DNA of 64,000 bases from NCBI GenBank assembly GCA_033439685.1, contig JAUEDM010000005.1:744001-808000 (forward strand). Reading direction: 5' to 3'. Origin of the DNA: Apodospora peruviana. Lineage: Eukaryota > Ascomycota > Sordariomycetes > Sordariales > Lasiosphaeriaceae. The notes beneath the pieces were generated by a model that ran no database searches, had not been told where the DNA came from, and was given only the letters and a program-made list of their open reading frames with translations. Below, piece by piece: positions 21,473 through 33,853 of this stretch; position 1 is the first letter of the stretch, and each line of letters opens with the position of its first letter. A program made the position numbers and the translations under genes.

Positions 21473-24215
21473 ATGGCCACATCAGCAGCACCAGCAGGAG
21501 CCGAAGAATTTGACTCTGGAGATGATATATTTGACGACTATGAATTTGACCAGGATGACGTTTTCGATCAAATTGACGAATCCGAACTTGCGGAACTTGA
21601 ACGACCCGCGAAACGGATCAAGAGGGAACCTTCTCCGGAAGTCAAGATTAAGACAGAATCAGATCAGTTCCATTTGGAGCTTGCCGAGCGGTTGCTGAAG
21701 GAAAAGTTTGGGTTTAAATCGTTCCGACACGAGCAGCAGGGCGCCATTCAAAAAGTTCTTGCGGGCGAGAATGCGCTTGTTGTTTTCCCGACTGGCGCGG
21801 GAAAGTCACTTTGCTACCAGGTTCGTTTTTGCTCTCTTTTGTTCTTGTGTGGGTTGACCAAACGAGACCCTTCCTGGCAAGGCCATCATTTCATCCCTGT
21901 CATCCATCTTCAACCACGATACCAGTAGTGGACCTGGGTACTGACATTTGTTCGCAGATTCCGGCAATTGCGTTCCCGGAACTCGATAAAGCAGATGGAA
22001 GCAGAGAGCCGGACAACGCTGGAATCACCATCGTCGTATCACCGTTGATTGCGTTAATGAACGATCAGGTCGACGCTCTCAAGCGACGCGGGATCGCTGC
22101 CGACAACATCGATTCCAGCAAGACATGGGAGCAGCTCCAAATCATTCACGCGAGCATGCGCGAGTCGAAGCTGCGGATATTGTACTGTGCACCCGAGCGG
22201 TTGAATAACGAGGGCTTTGTCGCAAGCATCAAGCATGTCCCCGGTGGCATTCGATTGTTGGCCGTCGATGAGGCTCACTGTGTTTCAGAGGTATGCCACT
22301 CGCCTGGTCTGGTCAGGTGAAAGGATGTTGAAGTTGACGCTGAGAGTTTTGCAGTGGGGTCATTCTTTCAGACCGGATTATCTTAAAGGTACGAGTCTCT
22401 GCTTGCCATTTCAATTCTCTTGGAGAATCCATTCTAACGTTGCGCATAGTTGCCCGATTTGTGGAGGAGATCAAGGCGGAGCGCGTCATCTGTTTGACTG
22501 CCACGGCTACACCCAAGGTCGCAGAAGATATCTGTAAGGCGTTCAACATACGGGAATCGTGCGTCTTCAAGACGTCGCCGTACAGACCGAAGTAATATTC
22601 CTCCACTCTGTCGATGATACCGAAATCCGGCTAACCTACGGCGTAATAGTCTTGTTCTTCATGCTAAAGCTATCGACTACACGGGCGGAACTGCAGAGCA
22701 CTTGATCGGTCTGTTGTTCGGTCGACGAAGCCTGGATGAGACTGACATTAGGTTTGAGGAGCTCTTCCGGTTCCTACGCACTAATCCTGGACCTACGTTG
22801 GTATATGTTGCACTGCAGCACCAAGCGGAACTGCATGCTGAGGCCTTGATCAGCAAGGGATTTAGCGCGGCTGCATTTCATGCCGGGTTGAAACATGAGG
22901 TGAAGAAACAAGTGCAGGAGGATTTCATGGCTGGAAAGATACGAATAGTAAGTCGGGTTTCTTTGATTTCCCCTGTCAAAACCGCTACCAACTCTAACTG
23001 GCCTGGAGGTCTGTGCTACAATTGCCTTTGGCATGGGAATCGACAAACCAGATATTCGCAACATCGTCCACTGGGATCTGTCCAGCACCGTTGAAGAGTA
23101 CAGTCAGCAGATTGGGCGTGCAGGTAGGGACGGCAGGATATCATTTTGCATGTTTTTCTTAGCGCCGAGCGCATTTTATCTTCGCGAGGTATTTGCTCGT
23201 GGTGATCTCCCCTCCCGCCAATCGCTCAAAGGCCTCTTGATCGACATCATCGGTGCAGCACGCGGTGTTCCTGTCGGCGGAGTGTTCAAACTTAGCCAAT
23301 ATGGTCAAGGCAAGGAATTCGATATTCGCCCGTCGCCATTACAGGTCATCTACGCCACCCTGGAGCTCCACTTCGGTCTGTTCCGCGCTATCACACCAGA
23401 GTATTCGACCTACAAGTTTGAGGCTACGCCGAGGTACTTCCCATCGCTGAAGAATGACAAGACGCCTGAAGCAAAAACCATTCTCTCGAGTGCAGTTAAG
23501 AAGGCCAAGTTCCACGACATCGACGTTAAGGCTGCAGCAATGGCGAGTGGTGTGAATCGGACCGACATCATCAAAAAGCTGAATCAGCTGAACGACTCTG
23601 GCATCATACAGTTGCACACCAGCGGACTTTTGCACCGATATACCCTCTTAGAGAAGCTTCCGGAATCGGATGCCGAGATAGAGGTGGTTGTTAACAAGCT
23701 ATACAAGGACATGCAAGGCCGAGAGAAAGATGCGATTCGGCGAGGCCGTGAAGTGATGGAGCTCATCACAGGTGCCAGATGCTTTGCCCTTGCATTGGCA
23801 GAGCATTTTGGCATGACGCTCCCTGACGACAGCCAAAATTGTGGTCATTGCACATTTTGCATCACAGGCATACCAGTTATGGCACCGGTTGAGCGAGTGA
23901 CTCCGACGACGCGGGCTTCGATTTCCGACGTCCTGGCTGCCACAGATGTGCGCGACGATCCAAGGTTCCTGGCACGAGTAGCGTTTGGGATCAAAAGCCC
24001 GCGTGTAACGCAAACTAAGCTGGACAAACACCACTGTTTCCGCTCTTTGGCCCATCACAGTTTTGATGTGAGTTGATTCTCGCTTTATCGTGGACAGGAA
24101 CAACCAACTTCCTTCCCCGAATGAGCAGCTTGAGGTCTGGCTAACAATTCTGGTTATGTAGGCGTTATTGAAGGAGTTTACAAAGGCTTGCGAGGCCGCG
24201 AATCGAGGGACCTAA
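21473..24215 (+). CDS. RecQ-family ATP-dependent DNA helicase
   Basis: Seven exons, 21473-21820, 21958-22290, 22355-22388, 22450-22591, 22650-22947, 23009-24067 and 24162-24215, give 755 residues. After an acidic N-terminus the helicase core has FRHEQQ (motif 0), TGAGKS (Walker A, near residue 107), SPLIALMNDQV, DEAH at 220-223, WGHSFRPDY, LTATATP (motif III), FGMGIDKPDIR and QIGRAGRDG (motif VI). A C-x19-C-x2-C-x2-C zinc site (ending CGHCTFC) and a winged-helix-like region follow, as in RecQ proteins. It should unwind DNA 3' to 5' in the nucleus during repair or recombination. All introns are short with intact phases; exon 3 is only 34 nt. No HRDC domain is visible, so it is closer to a RecQ core than to a full Sgs1/BLM protein. 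Confidence 0.93.
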
Positions 24216-24937
24216 TGAGCGAAAATTTGTTGGCAGGTCGCGGGAGAAAGTATACGTATGCGCGCTCTGTCAAGATAACAGACAATGTAGGAGATATGGC
24301 TCATGTCTTGCCATGGTTTTTAACCGGTCCATCCTTTTCTGGTGTTCAGCCTTGGCGGCATGGAGTTTTGTCCCTGGGTTTCGCCTACTCTGTATGGCGG
24401 CTACAGTTGGCGTTTGAGGTCGGATTATAGTTGATGTAATTGACTGGCACACGGACTGGCGGATACTTGTTGAGATAAATATTCTCTTGGGTTCGGTCCC
24501 GGCATGGGTAGGTGGAGCAATATGTGCATCGCAAACTTGTCGGTAATTCTGGGCTTTGAGATGGATGGCGATGTGTACCTGGTAGTGTTTCGGTGATGTC
24601 GAACACTGAGTGTAGGTCTTGGTATTTAGTTTCCGAGAATAACAAAATTGATGAGACACCAATCATTCCATTCTTTACCTAATAAGTATTACTCTTCCAA
24701 ACGGCAAATCGAGTTTGTTTGTTCCAAGCCAGAAGCCAAGCGGTCGTGTCGTCATTGTGGATTATAGGGGCACTAACAAAGATCCACCGCCTTCCGTGTT
24801 TTCCACGATGAGATGAGCGAACCATGACTGTTGATATAATGATTCTACGATCCTAATCTCAGAAGTGAAACAAATGATCCGGAGCCACATTTTTGCTAGC
24901 ACTCGTTACAACCAATCGTACACACCAAAACATCAAA
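24216..24937. other. Intergenic region, no gene seen
   Basis: About 720 bp between the RecQ stop and the amidotransferase start, both on the plus strand. It should hold the RecQ 3' UTR and the amidotransferase promoter. Frames on both strands are short and lack family features. Confidence 0.5.
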
Positions 24938-25847
24938 ATGGCCATACGAGAAGACGAAGTAACCGGCTCGCGACCGCGCGTCCGGATGATGGTCCTCGAG
25001 ACCGACGAGCCGAGCCGAGAGACCAAGAAACTGCGAGGAAGCTTCAGCGAGATCTTGCACAAGCATTTTGCCGACGCCGGCGAGGCGCACGATCCGCCCT
25101 TGGGCATCGAGACGGACAGACGGTTCGTCGTCACCGACCAGGGCGGCAAGATACCCAAGTACGAGGAGTTTGAGAGCTGTCATGCCCTTTTGATTACGGG
25201 AAGCATGTACGATGCCCATGGCGACAATCCCTGGATCTTGGAGTTGCTCGATTTGCTTAAACGTGAGTTTTTCTCACTCAATACATGAAGTGGTCAGTGC
25301 TGATTATGATTGAAAAGGTTTATGGGTCCATCATCCAAAGATGCACTTCTCGGGCGTCTGTTTCGGGCATCAGATCCTTTGCCGGTTGCTGGGGGCTGAG
25401 ATTCGGCGGTGTCCGTCGGGAGACTGGGAACTGGGTCATAGTAAAGTCTTTCTGAACAACGTGGGACAGAAACTTTTCCGCACGGAGGATGACTATGTGC
25501 ATCTGCATCAGATGCATCAGGATTATGTTGTTGCGCCTGGGCCGAGTGTTGAGACTGCCGATGGTTTGCTGGAGGAGGGCACCAAGGTTGAGGTCTGGGG
25601 GTACAGTGACCACACGGCCGTGCAGGGCGTGTATATCCGCGGCAGGCTGTTCACGACGCAGGCGCACCTGGCGTTTGATGAAGGGATGGTCAAGAGGCAG
25701 ATCCAGATGCGGGTGGAGAGCGGCGGTATCAAAGATGAGGAGGAAGCGGATAAAGCGGCGGAGACGGGGGGCTTGGAACATGATGGGACGCTGGTTGCGA
25801 AGGCAATTTTGAGGTTCTTTCATGATGAGGATGAGGATATTGAGTGA
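24938..25847 (+). CDS. Class I glutamine amidotransferase-like protein
   Basis: Two exons, 24938-25262 and 25318-25847 (55-nt intron, phase 1), give 284 residues. The protein has the Rossmann-like start RVRMMVLETDEPS, the oxyanion-region motif LLITGSMYDAH and the nucleophile elbow HFSGVCFGHQ, where Cys is the catalytic residue. A conserved His (TTQAHLAFDEGM area) lies where the GATase-1 triad expects one. It resembles the stand-alone GMP-synthase-like amidotransferases common in fungi and bacteria, which hydrolyse glutamine or gamma-glutamyl compounds in the cytosol. The Asp/Glu-rich C-terminus (DEDEDIE) is unremarkable. The true substrate cannot be told from the sequence. Confidence 0.88.
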
Positions 25848-25890
25848 TTACATTTTGGTACGTAGGTGGGGGAAATAGGGGGTGGATTGG

Positions 25891-27164
25891 TTAGGTAGTT
25901 GTACTATTTACAATCTCCCCAAAGTTAAAGAAAGACGCATCTAAGTCCAGTTCAAATTCTCTTTCTTCTCGCATGTCGGTACTAATTACATCGTGGCTCA
26001 GCGTTAACGGCCGACGGCTTACGTCGTGGGTGAGTGAGTTGATATCCACACTCCGGTTCCTCTCCGACCCCTTAGTTGACTCTCCAGGCGCTTGAGTTTC
26101 CCAGCATCCTCGACGCCTGGGGCTTATGAGATCGTCGCCTTCATATTATTCGTCCACCGACGGAGCACCACAGTCCGGTACTTACGGGGAACACTGGGGC
26201 TCATGACCTCCAGGGTTCGCCGCAGCCCCAACACGCAACACATCTACCATGTCGGTCCTCGGAACCTGGCAGAGTGCAAACAGCAGGGTATGAAGGGGAT
26301 GGTGTTTCCCGTATACCTTGCCGAATAGCCGCTCCAACTCGAGGAAGAAGTCCATGAGGAAGGAAAACTCGTACCGCTGCCACTTTAGGTCGTGTTGGAG
26401 GAGGCTGTGGCATATCCGCCAGAACGCCACGATAAACTCGCGGTGACGCTCTCTCTGCTCTCTGGTCGAGAGACGCTGTCCCTGGCGCTCCAGATATTGC
26501 TGGAATGCTGAGGAGCGCGGGGGTCGGGTTCTCTTGAGTTTGGCCTCCCGCCTGTTCACTTTGGCCTCCAGCCGCCGCCTCTCCTTTCCCGTCCCAGATG
26601 GTGGTCGTACTAGGTCCCACAAAGTCTGGTGTGCCGTTTTCATGTTCCGGGCGAATCGTTGGAGATAGCGGCCCCGAAAGTTCATCTCAGCTGTACTATA
26701 CAGACTCTCGATGTCCTGCCATTGAAGCTTGCCGCTTCTGATGACATCGCGCTGTGGCACAATGTCGGCCACTCCGAATCCAACGATCGAATCCGCAAAC
26801 ACCCCCAGGATGAACGTGTCGATGGTGTGAATGATGAACTCGGGCAATCGATAAGCAACAGCTGTGGGGAGCTGACGGTTTTGGATCCCGGGTGCCAGGC
26901 GGCGGAGTGACCGGGTTGAACTTGCCATATAGTTCGATTCATTCTGAAGAAGCTTGCCCTTACGCTTCCTTGATGGTACTAGTGTCGATGGTCCATTTGG
27001 CTTCTTGTAAGTGCGGCAATGAATCAATATTCCTGGAACAGGATTTCTATCAAATGGGCTCTGTTCGCCGCTCGGTTTACCCAGAGGTCGGTGATGGTGG
27101 ACTTCATCCGCTCCCAATCCTCCTTGGTGGCTGCCTGACGGTACGCGATGGAGGACGAAGACAT
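25891..27164 (-). CDS. Clr5-type domain protein with damaged N-terminal domain
   Basis: The body is one frame in two exons: from the ATG at 26928 to 26186, then 26116-25891 (donor GTAAGT, phase 2), 322 residues and a stop at 25893-25891. Upstream, an ATG at 27164 opens MSSSSIAYRQAATKEDWERM followed by KSTITDLWVNRAANRAHLI, which matches the Clr5 (PF14420) pattern up to QEY, where an in-frame TGA (27026-27024) stops it. A GT-AG intron 27080-27004 would remove the stop and join the first 28 codons to the body in frame (375 residues), but it would delete half of the Clr5 domain. So either the start is 26928, or the gene uses this intron, or the N-terminus is a recent lesion. The remainder is basic and helical with no catalytic motif. 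Confidence 0.6.
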
Positions 27165-27304
27165 CTGTGTGGCTGGGACTGTGCTGGCAGGGAAACAGCG
27201 TGGCAGTCAGGCAAATGTGGGCATTGAGTGCGCATGCAAGTAGAAGTGCGGTTCGTTGAAGGATTTCATGACTACCTTATAATGACTGGGACTGGGAATC
27301 TCCA

Positions 27305-28259
27305 ATGGGAATCCCGGCTTTGACCGAGAGATATGGTCCCGACATCCGCCCAGGTGAGGACCCTCCCGACTGATCCCGGCCTATTAACAAGTGACTGACC
27401 TTAGCTGACGATACGCGATCCTTCAGTGCCCCAAACCTGCTTCAAAACGCTCGATGGCCTCCAAGCAGTCATCGGCCATCTCAGGCCGACGGACGGCGTC
27501 AAAACCCTGAATCTCCTTGCCAGCCCTGAGCTATCGAAGATGTCGTTCCATGTCCCGTCGCACTTCAGCCAGCTCAAGGTCCTGCGATGCGCCGCCCCGG
27601 AAAACCGGGGAACCCTGTTTGTCGAAGGGTCATCCACCTACCATAATGTCCGCCTCGATGGGTGGCAAGCACATCGCCACAAGCGCCACGAGCTTGTCAT
27701 CGGCCATGAGAGGGGTGTCCGCATCAAGCTGGGCGCGAAGCTCAATACTTTACACCATCACTGGGCACGATCACGGACCGGGATCTCCGAGGTCGAGGAA
27801 GAGCAGTTGCGCCAGCAATTCGGGAGTCTACCCGAGAAGGGTTCGTGGGACTGGGACAAGGTGAAAGGATCTGTGTCAGTGATCATGGGCATCCTTACCG
27901 GAACGACCAAATTCAAAGCCGGGGTCGCTGCGAGCGGAGCTGTGTGCGGGATGTATGCGAAGTACTCGTTCGGTCTTTATTCGCTTGAACTTAGACTCGC
28001 TGCGGCAAAAGGTACTGCTATTGCTACTGCGGCCGGCTCTGCAGTGATCCTCAGGGTGGGAACCATGGTCGCCATCTACTTTATACCGTGGGACACCTTG
28101 TTCGACTACATGAAGAGCGCTTTATCGTGGCTTTGGGACAAGATTTGCGCCATTTGGAATCGGTTCGTTGAGTTCGTAAGGGGACTCTATTCCCACCACG
28201 ATTCCGAAAACGCGTCTGCTCATGGCCCTACCGGCCCCAAAGTCAACTACTTTGACTAG
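27305..28259 (+). CDS. Predicted membrane protein of unknown function
   Basis: Two exons, 27305-27353 and 27427-28259, share a 73-nt intron with CTGAC branch site and phase 1, giving 293 residues. The N-terminal half is soluble and His/Arg-rich. Residues about 190-265 are hydrophobic, with a Gly/Ala-rich stretch (GILTGTTKFKAGVAASGAV) and a second segment (AGSAVILRVGTMVAIYFIPW), so one or two membrane helices are likely, followed by a Trp-rich amphipathic stretch. I do not recognise a family. It is transcribed away from the Clr5-type gene, with only 140 bp between the outer ATGs, so co-regulation is possible. The first exon rests on splice logic alone. Confidence 0.6.
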
Positions 28260-29501
28260 AGAGAACCACGAGCACGTATGGTCCGTCTTTAGTTTTCATC
28301 GTTTGCTTCCAAGTTTATCCCTTCAGATTTCCAATGGTTCCTTGATTTCGGCGTGGTACTTCTTTCATTGAGTCCGGTTGGCGAACAAGATACCTAGTTT
28401 TGGGGATGTCGTCGGCGAAGTTTCCTCATTCATTACATGTATTCGATGCAGAAGGTCGGAAAAGGACTATAAATCGGTAGGCAGAATATATCTGCACGTC
28501 AAAGTTTATGAAGTTAAAAATATCTATAGCTGAAATGGAATTGAAACTAAATGTTGCACAACAAAGCAGCATGCATATTTCTAACTTGAATTATTCAAGT
28601 CCGCCCGTTATTAAATATATGTTGGATGAAGAACCTCCTCTCCCCCCCCCACCTCTCGTATTTACGCCAGAATAACATGCAGTTGGTACCGTTTTGGTCA
28701 GCCAAGATGCCGTCCTGGAGTTAAACGAAAACGCTGGCACCGTCTGAGTTTTGAATCGTCTTCTTTTACGGCGTAATGCAACTGAGATACCAAGCAGAGC
28801 TCGATGATAACGGCCAAGGTTTTATTACCAGGAACTATCATTGGCCGCTTATTTTTAGTCCACTCAAATTGCTACGATTTATGCTCCTTCGCATGCAAGA
28901 CATAGTAGAGTGGCTTCCGGTGTAGGAGAGGAATGAAAGAAGGTGACTAGTATAGTTGAGAATCCATACCTAGTAAGCAAGAGGAGGATGAAGCATATCT
29001 ATAGACAAGCTGTTAACCTCAATGTGGCATGATGGAAGCTATCGCCAGGCTATGAAGGAGGACATGAGAGGGAGGAGCCTGGTATTGCTGTATGTAGCCT
29101 TAAAGCAAGTACCTACCCGGGGATGCAAAACGACTGTTTCAAACACATATTTTTCTTTCCCACGAGAAAAAGCCGTACATCGTTCAGTTGCTGCTATCGA
29201 CCTGCATTGGGGAAACAGAGCTACGCGACTATCTATCTCGCAATAATAAACCACCAAGCCTACCGGATGTGTTAACTTGTATCCAAACCATGACATTCGC
29301 CAACTGCCCTCTTCCACTTTAATGTCTTTTGCTCAGCGTGTTATCTGCTGCTGGCCATTGATATTATGTTTGTCAAAAAGAATGGGAAAGAAAAAAAAAA
29401 AAAGGTAGAAACGAAGGTGTAGGTAAGGTACTAAGCTAAGTAAGGGCGAGTGATGTAGATGTATGCTTAGGTAGGCTAAGTACCCAAGGTACTTGGGTTG
29501 A
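28260..29501. other. Intergenic region, no gene seen
   Basis: About 1.2 kb, AT-rich, between two convergent genes. It includes a short C-run (28640s) and an A-rich run near 29392. Open frames are under 95 codons and overlap on both strands; none is convincing. Confidence 0.5.
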
Positions 29502-30421
29502 TTACCAGTACCAGTAAATCTTGGAGCAGGTGTGGACAAGCTGGGGATACGAAACGGCAACCTGGTGGTTGTCCTTGTAGCCGTTGAAGCTACGGTAGCC
29601 GTTGGAACCGGATCTGCAAAAAAGAGTGGATAGGTAATTAGTCAGACGTTTTGTTTTTGTTCCGGCATGTGTGAGGGAGAAGAGGAGCATTTTGAGGGAA
29701 ATGATGTTGGGATAGGAATAATGTACGTAGATAACAGGTAGGTATGTATGAAATGAAACTGAAGTAACGTACCCAATATACGAATAATCAGCCTGGCCCT
29801 GCGCATTGCTCGGGATGTTCCAGCTGAACGTGACGCCGGTGGGGAACGTGCAGCTCTTCGGGCCTCCCTCCCAGATGTAGTAGTCTGTTTATTATTTCCG
29901 CACGGTTAGTGATGCCACCGCCTTTTCAGCCAGACCTTTTTGACGGAGGGGAAGAGTCTTGGTTCCTCATGGGGAAAAAAAAAGCAAGAAAACATGAATG
30001 CAAGGGGTCTCATACCGTCTACGGCGGTTGAGGATTTCTTTTGGCACACGTTATTGGACGATGGCGTGAAGATGGGAGAGTTGCACTGGTCCATGTTATC
30101 GCAATAGACGACGATGGATATGTACGTCCACCCGCCGAGGGGAGGGCCGTTGCCAGACATGACGGGCCAGCAATTCATCAACCGGAGGCCGGGTGTGCCC
30201 TGGCGGGCAAGGAGTCGATGGTCGGTGCTGTTGACCACCTCGCCATCGACAACGTAGGTCCCATCGGCCGTGGGGAGATTGACAGGGGTTGGGGCAGGGC
30301 CGGGGCCAAACACTTCAGGACTAAAGGTCTCGGATGGAGCGGGAGCAGCGAGAACAGAGCTGCCCTGGAGAAGGAGATGGGCAGCGGCAAGGGCGGCGAA
30401 CCCGAGGTTGAAGATGGTCAT
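29502..30421 (-). CDS. Small secreted protein, unknown function
   Basis: Three exons, 30421-30016, 29884-29773 and 29613-29502 (406, 112 and 112 nt), give 209 residues. The ATG at 30421 starts a clear signal peptide (MTIFNLGFAALAAAHLLLQG) ending near APAPSE. A Pro-rich linker and a Cys-containing domain follow, with Cys at NCWP, YCDNMDQC, NVCQKK, SCTFP and TCSKIY, enough for about three disulfides. The C-terminus ends in an aromatic IYWYW. No enzyme motif is visible. It is predicted to be an extracellular Cys-containing protein, a fair candidate effector or wall-associated protein. A TATA-like element lies at 30546-30537, about 120 bp upstream. Confidence 0.75.
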
Positions 30422-31597
30422 GGAGGGCAAGGGGGCGACTGCTCAGGGAGGCTGAAGAGTCTGCTTGGTTGTCTTGAGAATGATGAGGGTAATTTGGAAC
30501 GGGACAAAGAAACTGAGCACGAAGGTCTTTTATTCTCTTTATATACTTGACTTACATGGACTGCCTACTGCCTAATGGTCGAGCCTCTCTACACCTGGGT
30601 TCTTTCGAGGGAAGTTGAGGCATTCTCCACCTTCTCTCCTTTTTTTTTTTTTTTTTAAAATTACGTCCTCATGCTTTCCTGACGTTGCAGTCAGTACCTA
30701 GGCATCCAGCAACCGAGCTTCGTGAGGCTACTAGGCCCCTCTTCCTCGGTCCAACGTCAGCCGTGCGCAATAACAGCTTTCCATTGGACACTTGCGCTTA
30801 CTGATCGCAACACGATGCGGTACTTGGCGCGGACTGGTGCATCATACGTACATCTAATATTGCTTAGTTATACATACTCCGTAATCTCGTCAGCCGATCT
30901 TGGCTCCTAGAGTCGTATTCTTGGCCTGCGCCTACCGTATATGGCCTGCCGCTTGAGGCGATATACTACTAGTTTACGCGAGCGCATGCAGACTGCACCG
31001 CAAGCAATTCCGGTCGACATTTGTCTTGGTTCGACCATCTCCAGCGCTGAGGGGCTAGGTTGATACAAGACGCTGCTTTAACACAGGCATCAATGCATGC
31101 TGGCCCGGAAAGGAAGAAGAGACCGACATCGCAAGGGTGTGAGTAGGCCTCTATCTTGGCAACCAGGGACCAATGTATGGAGTATCTAGGCGCCTTGCCT
31201 TGTTGGCTATGCAGATTCCCAACATATCCTACCTACCGTGCCACCTGGTAGGTGTCTAGGTCGCTAGATGATGACTGGGTATGAGCTACCTTAGGTATCT
31301 GGGTACGTAAGGCAATTACCATTCCGAAACGATGGATCGTTCGGACGCTCTCTTTGAGCATCTAACCGATATGCACTTGACAGGACCGAGTACTAGTGAA
31401 GGGCGTGTAATTATTTGAATGCCTGAGCAGAAAGAAAATAAATACAGATGGGCGGTTTAGATTTCCTTGGTCGGTCTCGCAGGGGAAGCCATGCTTGAAC
31501 ACGCCGTCAACAACCCCAACAATACTACCTAGACGCACAGAGAAAACGACAAAGACCAAAAAAATGAAGGAAACAAAAGATTTCAGAAAACTAGGAA
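30422..31597. other. Intergenic region, no gene seen
   Basis: About 1.2 kb upstream of the small secreted gene. It has a T/A run near 30642-30660 and many short TACCTAGG-like words around 31150-31320 of unknown meaning. Only short ORFs occur. Confidence 0.5.
30537..30546 (-). promoter_or_regulatory. TATA-like element
   Basis: On the minus strand this reads GTATATAAAG, about 120 bp before the ATG at 30421 of the small secreted protein gene. It is a plausible TATA box, but short. Confidence 0.35.
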
Positions 31598-33853
31598 CTA
31601 CTGCCACACTACTGGAGTATCCGTGCAGACGCTGCGGGGGTTATTCACATGCCCAATACCGCCGCAGTAGTGATTACACCAGGCGCCGCACGGGACAAAG
31701 CCTCCACAACAACTCATACCGCATGTGACCAGGTCGCTTGCGTGAACACCGGGGCAGACGCCGAGCCAGTCTATGCCGTTGGTAACCCACTCGACCGAGC
31801 TGCGCGGGGGGCCGCCGGCGTTGCGGACGACCTCGCCGCTGGTCATGCAGCCGGTGTGGTCGGCCGCGGTGGACTGGACGTAGGCCTTCCACTCGTAGCC
31901 GTCCTGCGCCGGGTAGAGGTAGTCAAAGGTCCACTGCAGGGGCTGGCGCGTGTCGCAGTAGGCGAAGTTGCTCAGCAGCGTCGACTGGCCGTGGTCCCAG
32001 GTGGCGAACCCCGTGCCGCGGATGTTGTACGACACGGCGTTGTTGGACGCGTAGAGCGTGCCCTTGACCTCGACCCGCGGACTGGTGGGCATCGGCCAGA
32101 TGCGGCCGGCGCGCACCGGCGTGACCTGGTGCGTCCATAGCGAGAGGCGCTGCTCGGCGCCCGTGACGAAGCGCAGGGGGTTGGCGGCCGGGTTGCTCCC
32201 GGTCACACAGCGCTGGACGATGGCCTGGAAATCGGCGATGCAGTCGTCGGTCGAGAAGTCGCCGGCCCCGGGCCACTGCCTGGCGGCGTCGAACGAGAGG
32301 GTGATGCGGACCTGGTCGGGCGTGCCACGGTGGTACTCGCGCACCAGGTTGAAGGGCCGCGGCCCGTTGCCGTTCTGGATGAGCCGGGACGCCTCCTCGC
32401 AAAAGGGCCGCAACTGGCGGTCGACGGCCTGGTAGGATGCATACGGTACCGCCGCCGTGCTGCCGGGGATGCCCACGCAGGTCGGAGCGTCCTGGCTACA
32501 CCCGGGACCTGGGATGCCGAGTTGGCGCGCTCGCTGCGAGCGGATCTCGTCGAGCGCAAACGACATCATGCTGACGTGGCCTTGCACGGTCGGGTGGAAC
32601 AGCGAGGCCATAAAGTCCGGGATGGAAATGACATTGTCGAGGATCCCGAGAGTGGAAGGGCAGTTGGGCGTCGTGATGCCACGGGCTTGAATCTTGTTGT
32701 TTTGCCTCGACGACGTCGCGTTCGCCACAAAGTCGGCCAGGAACCGCTCGGATGAAAGCTGGCTCATTCTGAACTCGACGTCGTCGGCCGTTTGGTTCCA
32801 CAGAAGGACGTCATGGTCATAGTAGTAGCCAACGCTCGAGGCCCCCTCTCGCCGCCGCAAATCGTCAACTATTCGACCAACGCGCAAGGGTGTTGTATCC
32901 CGCTTGATGAATTGCAATGTAGGAGCTGCCCATTCACGTTCTGTCAGCGTCCACGTTTTCCAAGTAAAGACCAGCACGTACTGAGGGCGGGATCTGTAGC
33001 CATCCCCTGCTCGCAGAAACGCCCCATCGTTTCGGCGGGCCAGGCATCCCAATCAGCGAAACCAATGCGGATGTTCCTGGGGGCTACCCTGTCCATTCTT
33101 TCGACGGCGCTCGCGAGTCTGGCGTTGGTCTGCCGTACCAGGTTGTTCAGGGTGGCGCGCAGTCTCTTGCTCAGGGGCAACGACGACTTTTTAGTGATCA
33201 GGTCGTACGACCAGTTCTCGCTGGTGCAGGCATCGGTGGTAGCATCAAAGAACTGGGCATAGCCAGTGAGAACAATGACGCCCCCGGTCTTGACCTTGGG
33301 AACCAACTGCTCGAGAAGTGTCCGCACGTTTTCCTCAAAGTAGCTTTGCAGGCCAAACTGGGAGAGATTGACCATGTCATCGCAGCCACGCTGTGTGGCC
33401 CATGGCGAGAAGATGCAGGAGAAGAGGAGGGAGCTCTGCGGTTGGTCCTTGTTAACTACACACACTGTTCTGCTGCTCCAGATTACCTACCAAGCAGAGG
33501 TCGTTGCCCCCAGCCGTCAAGACGGCCAGATCCAGATTTCCAGGGAGACTTTGGATCTGCTGCGAGATATCTGGCGTTTTGGCACCCGAGCACGAAAGAT
33601 CAAAGATGTTGTCACCGCGGAGGCGGGTAAACATGCGCGACATGATGGTGGCCCAGGAACCGGTATACCGGCTGCACGACTCGCCGCCGCGCACCGGACG
33701 GCCGGCCCCGATGCCCGCAGTGTAGCTGTCCCCAACGATTCCCATTCGTTCAACCCACGTGAAGTCATCGTATGGCGCAGTTTGCTGCACTCCGTGGCCG
33801 ACAAGGACTAGAAGCAGGGCAGAAAGACAGATGAGGCGGCCATGGACACCCAT
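31598..33853 (-). CDS. Secreted SGNH/GDSL-type hydrolase with Cys-rich tail
   Basis: Three exons, 33853-33491, 33447-32982 and 32925-31598, give 718 residues. A signal peptide (MGVHGRLICLSALLLVLVGHG) is followed by block I GDSYTAG with the nucleophile Ser43. The oxyanion Asn is in GGND (Asn117), and residues 386-393 read FHPTVQGH, which supplies the catalytic His. This is the SGNH (GDSL) esterase fold, likely an extracellular carbohydrate- or lipid-ester hydrolase. The C-terminal 250 residues are beyond a usual SGNH domain and end in a Cys-rich tail (CGMSCCGGFVPCGAWCNHYC). Intron 2 is taken as 56 nt (32981-32926) because the alternative 41-nt intron has its branch site too close to the acceptor. 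Function of the extension is unknown. Confidence 0.87.

Noticed and set aside
24485..24505. GGTTCGGTCCC as a possible tRNA T-loop
   Set aside because: No A box or foldable tRNA body nearby, so it is a chance match.
32926..32981. A 41-nt alternative for intron 2 of the SGNH hydrolase (ending at an AACGTG exon start)
   Set aside because: Its branch-like CTGAC touches the acceptor and the intron is shorter than others here; the 56-nt version keeps the same frame.
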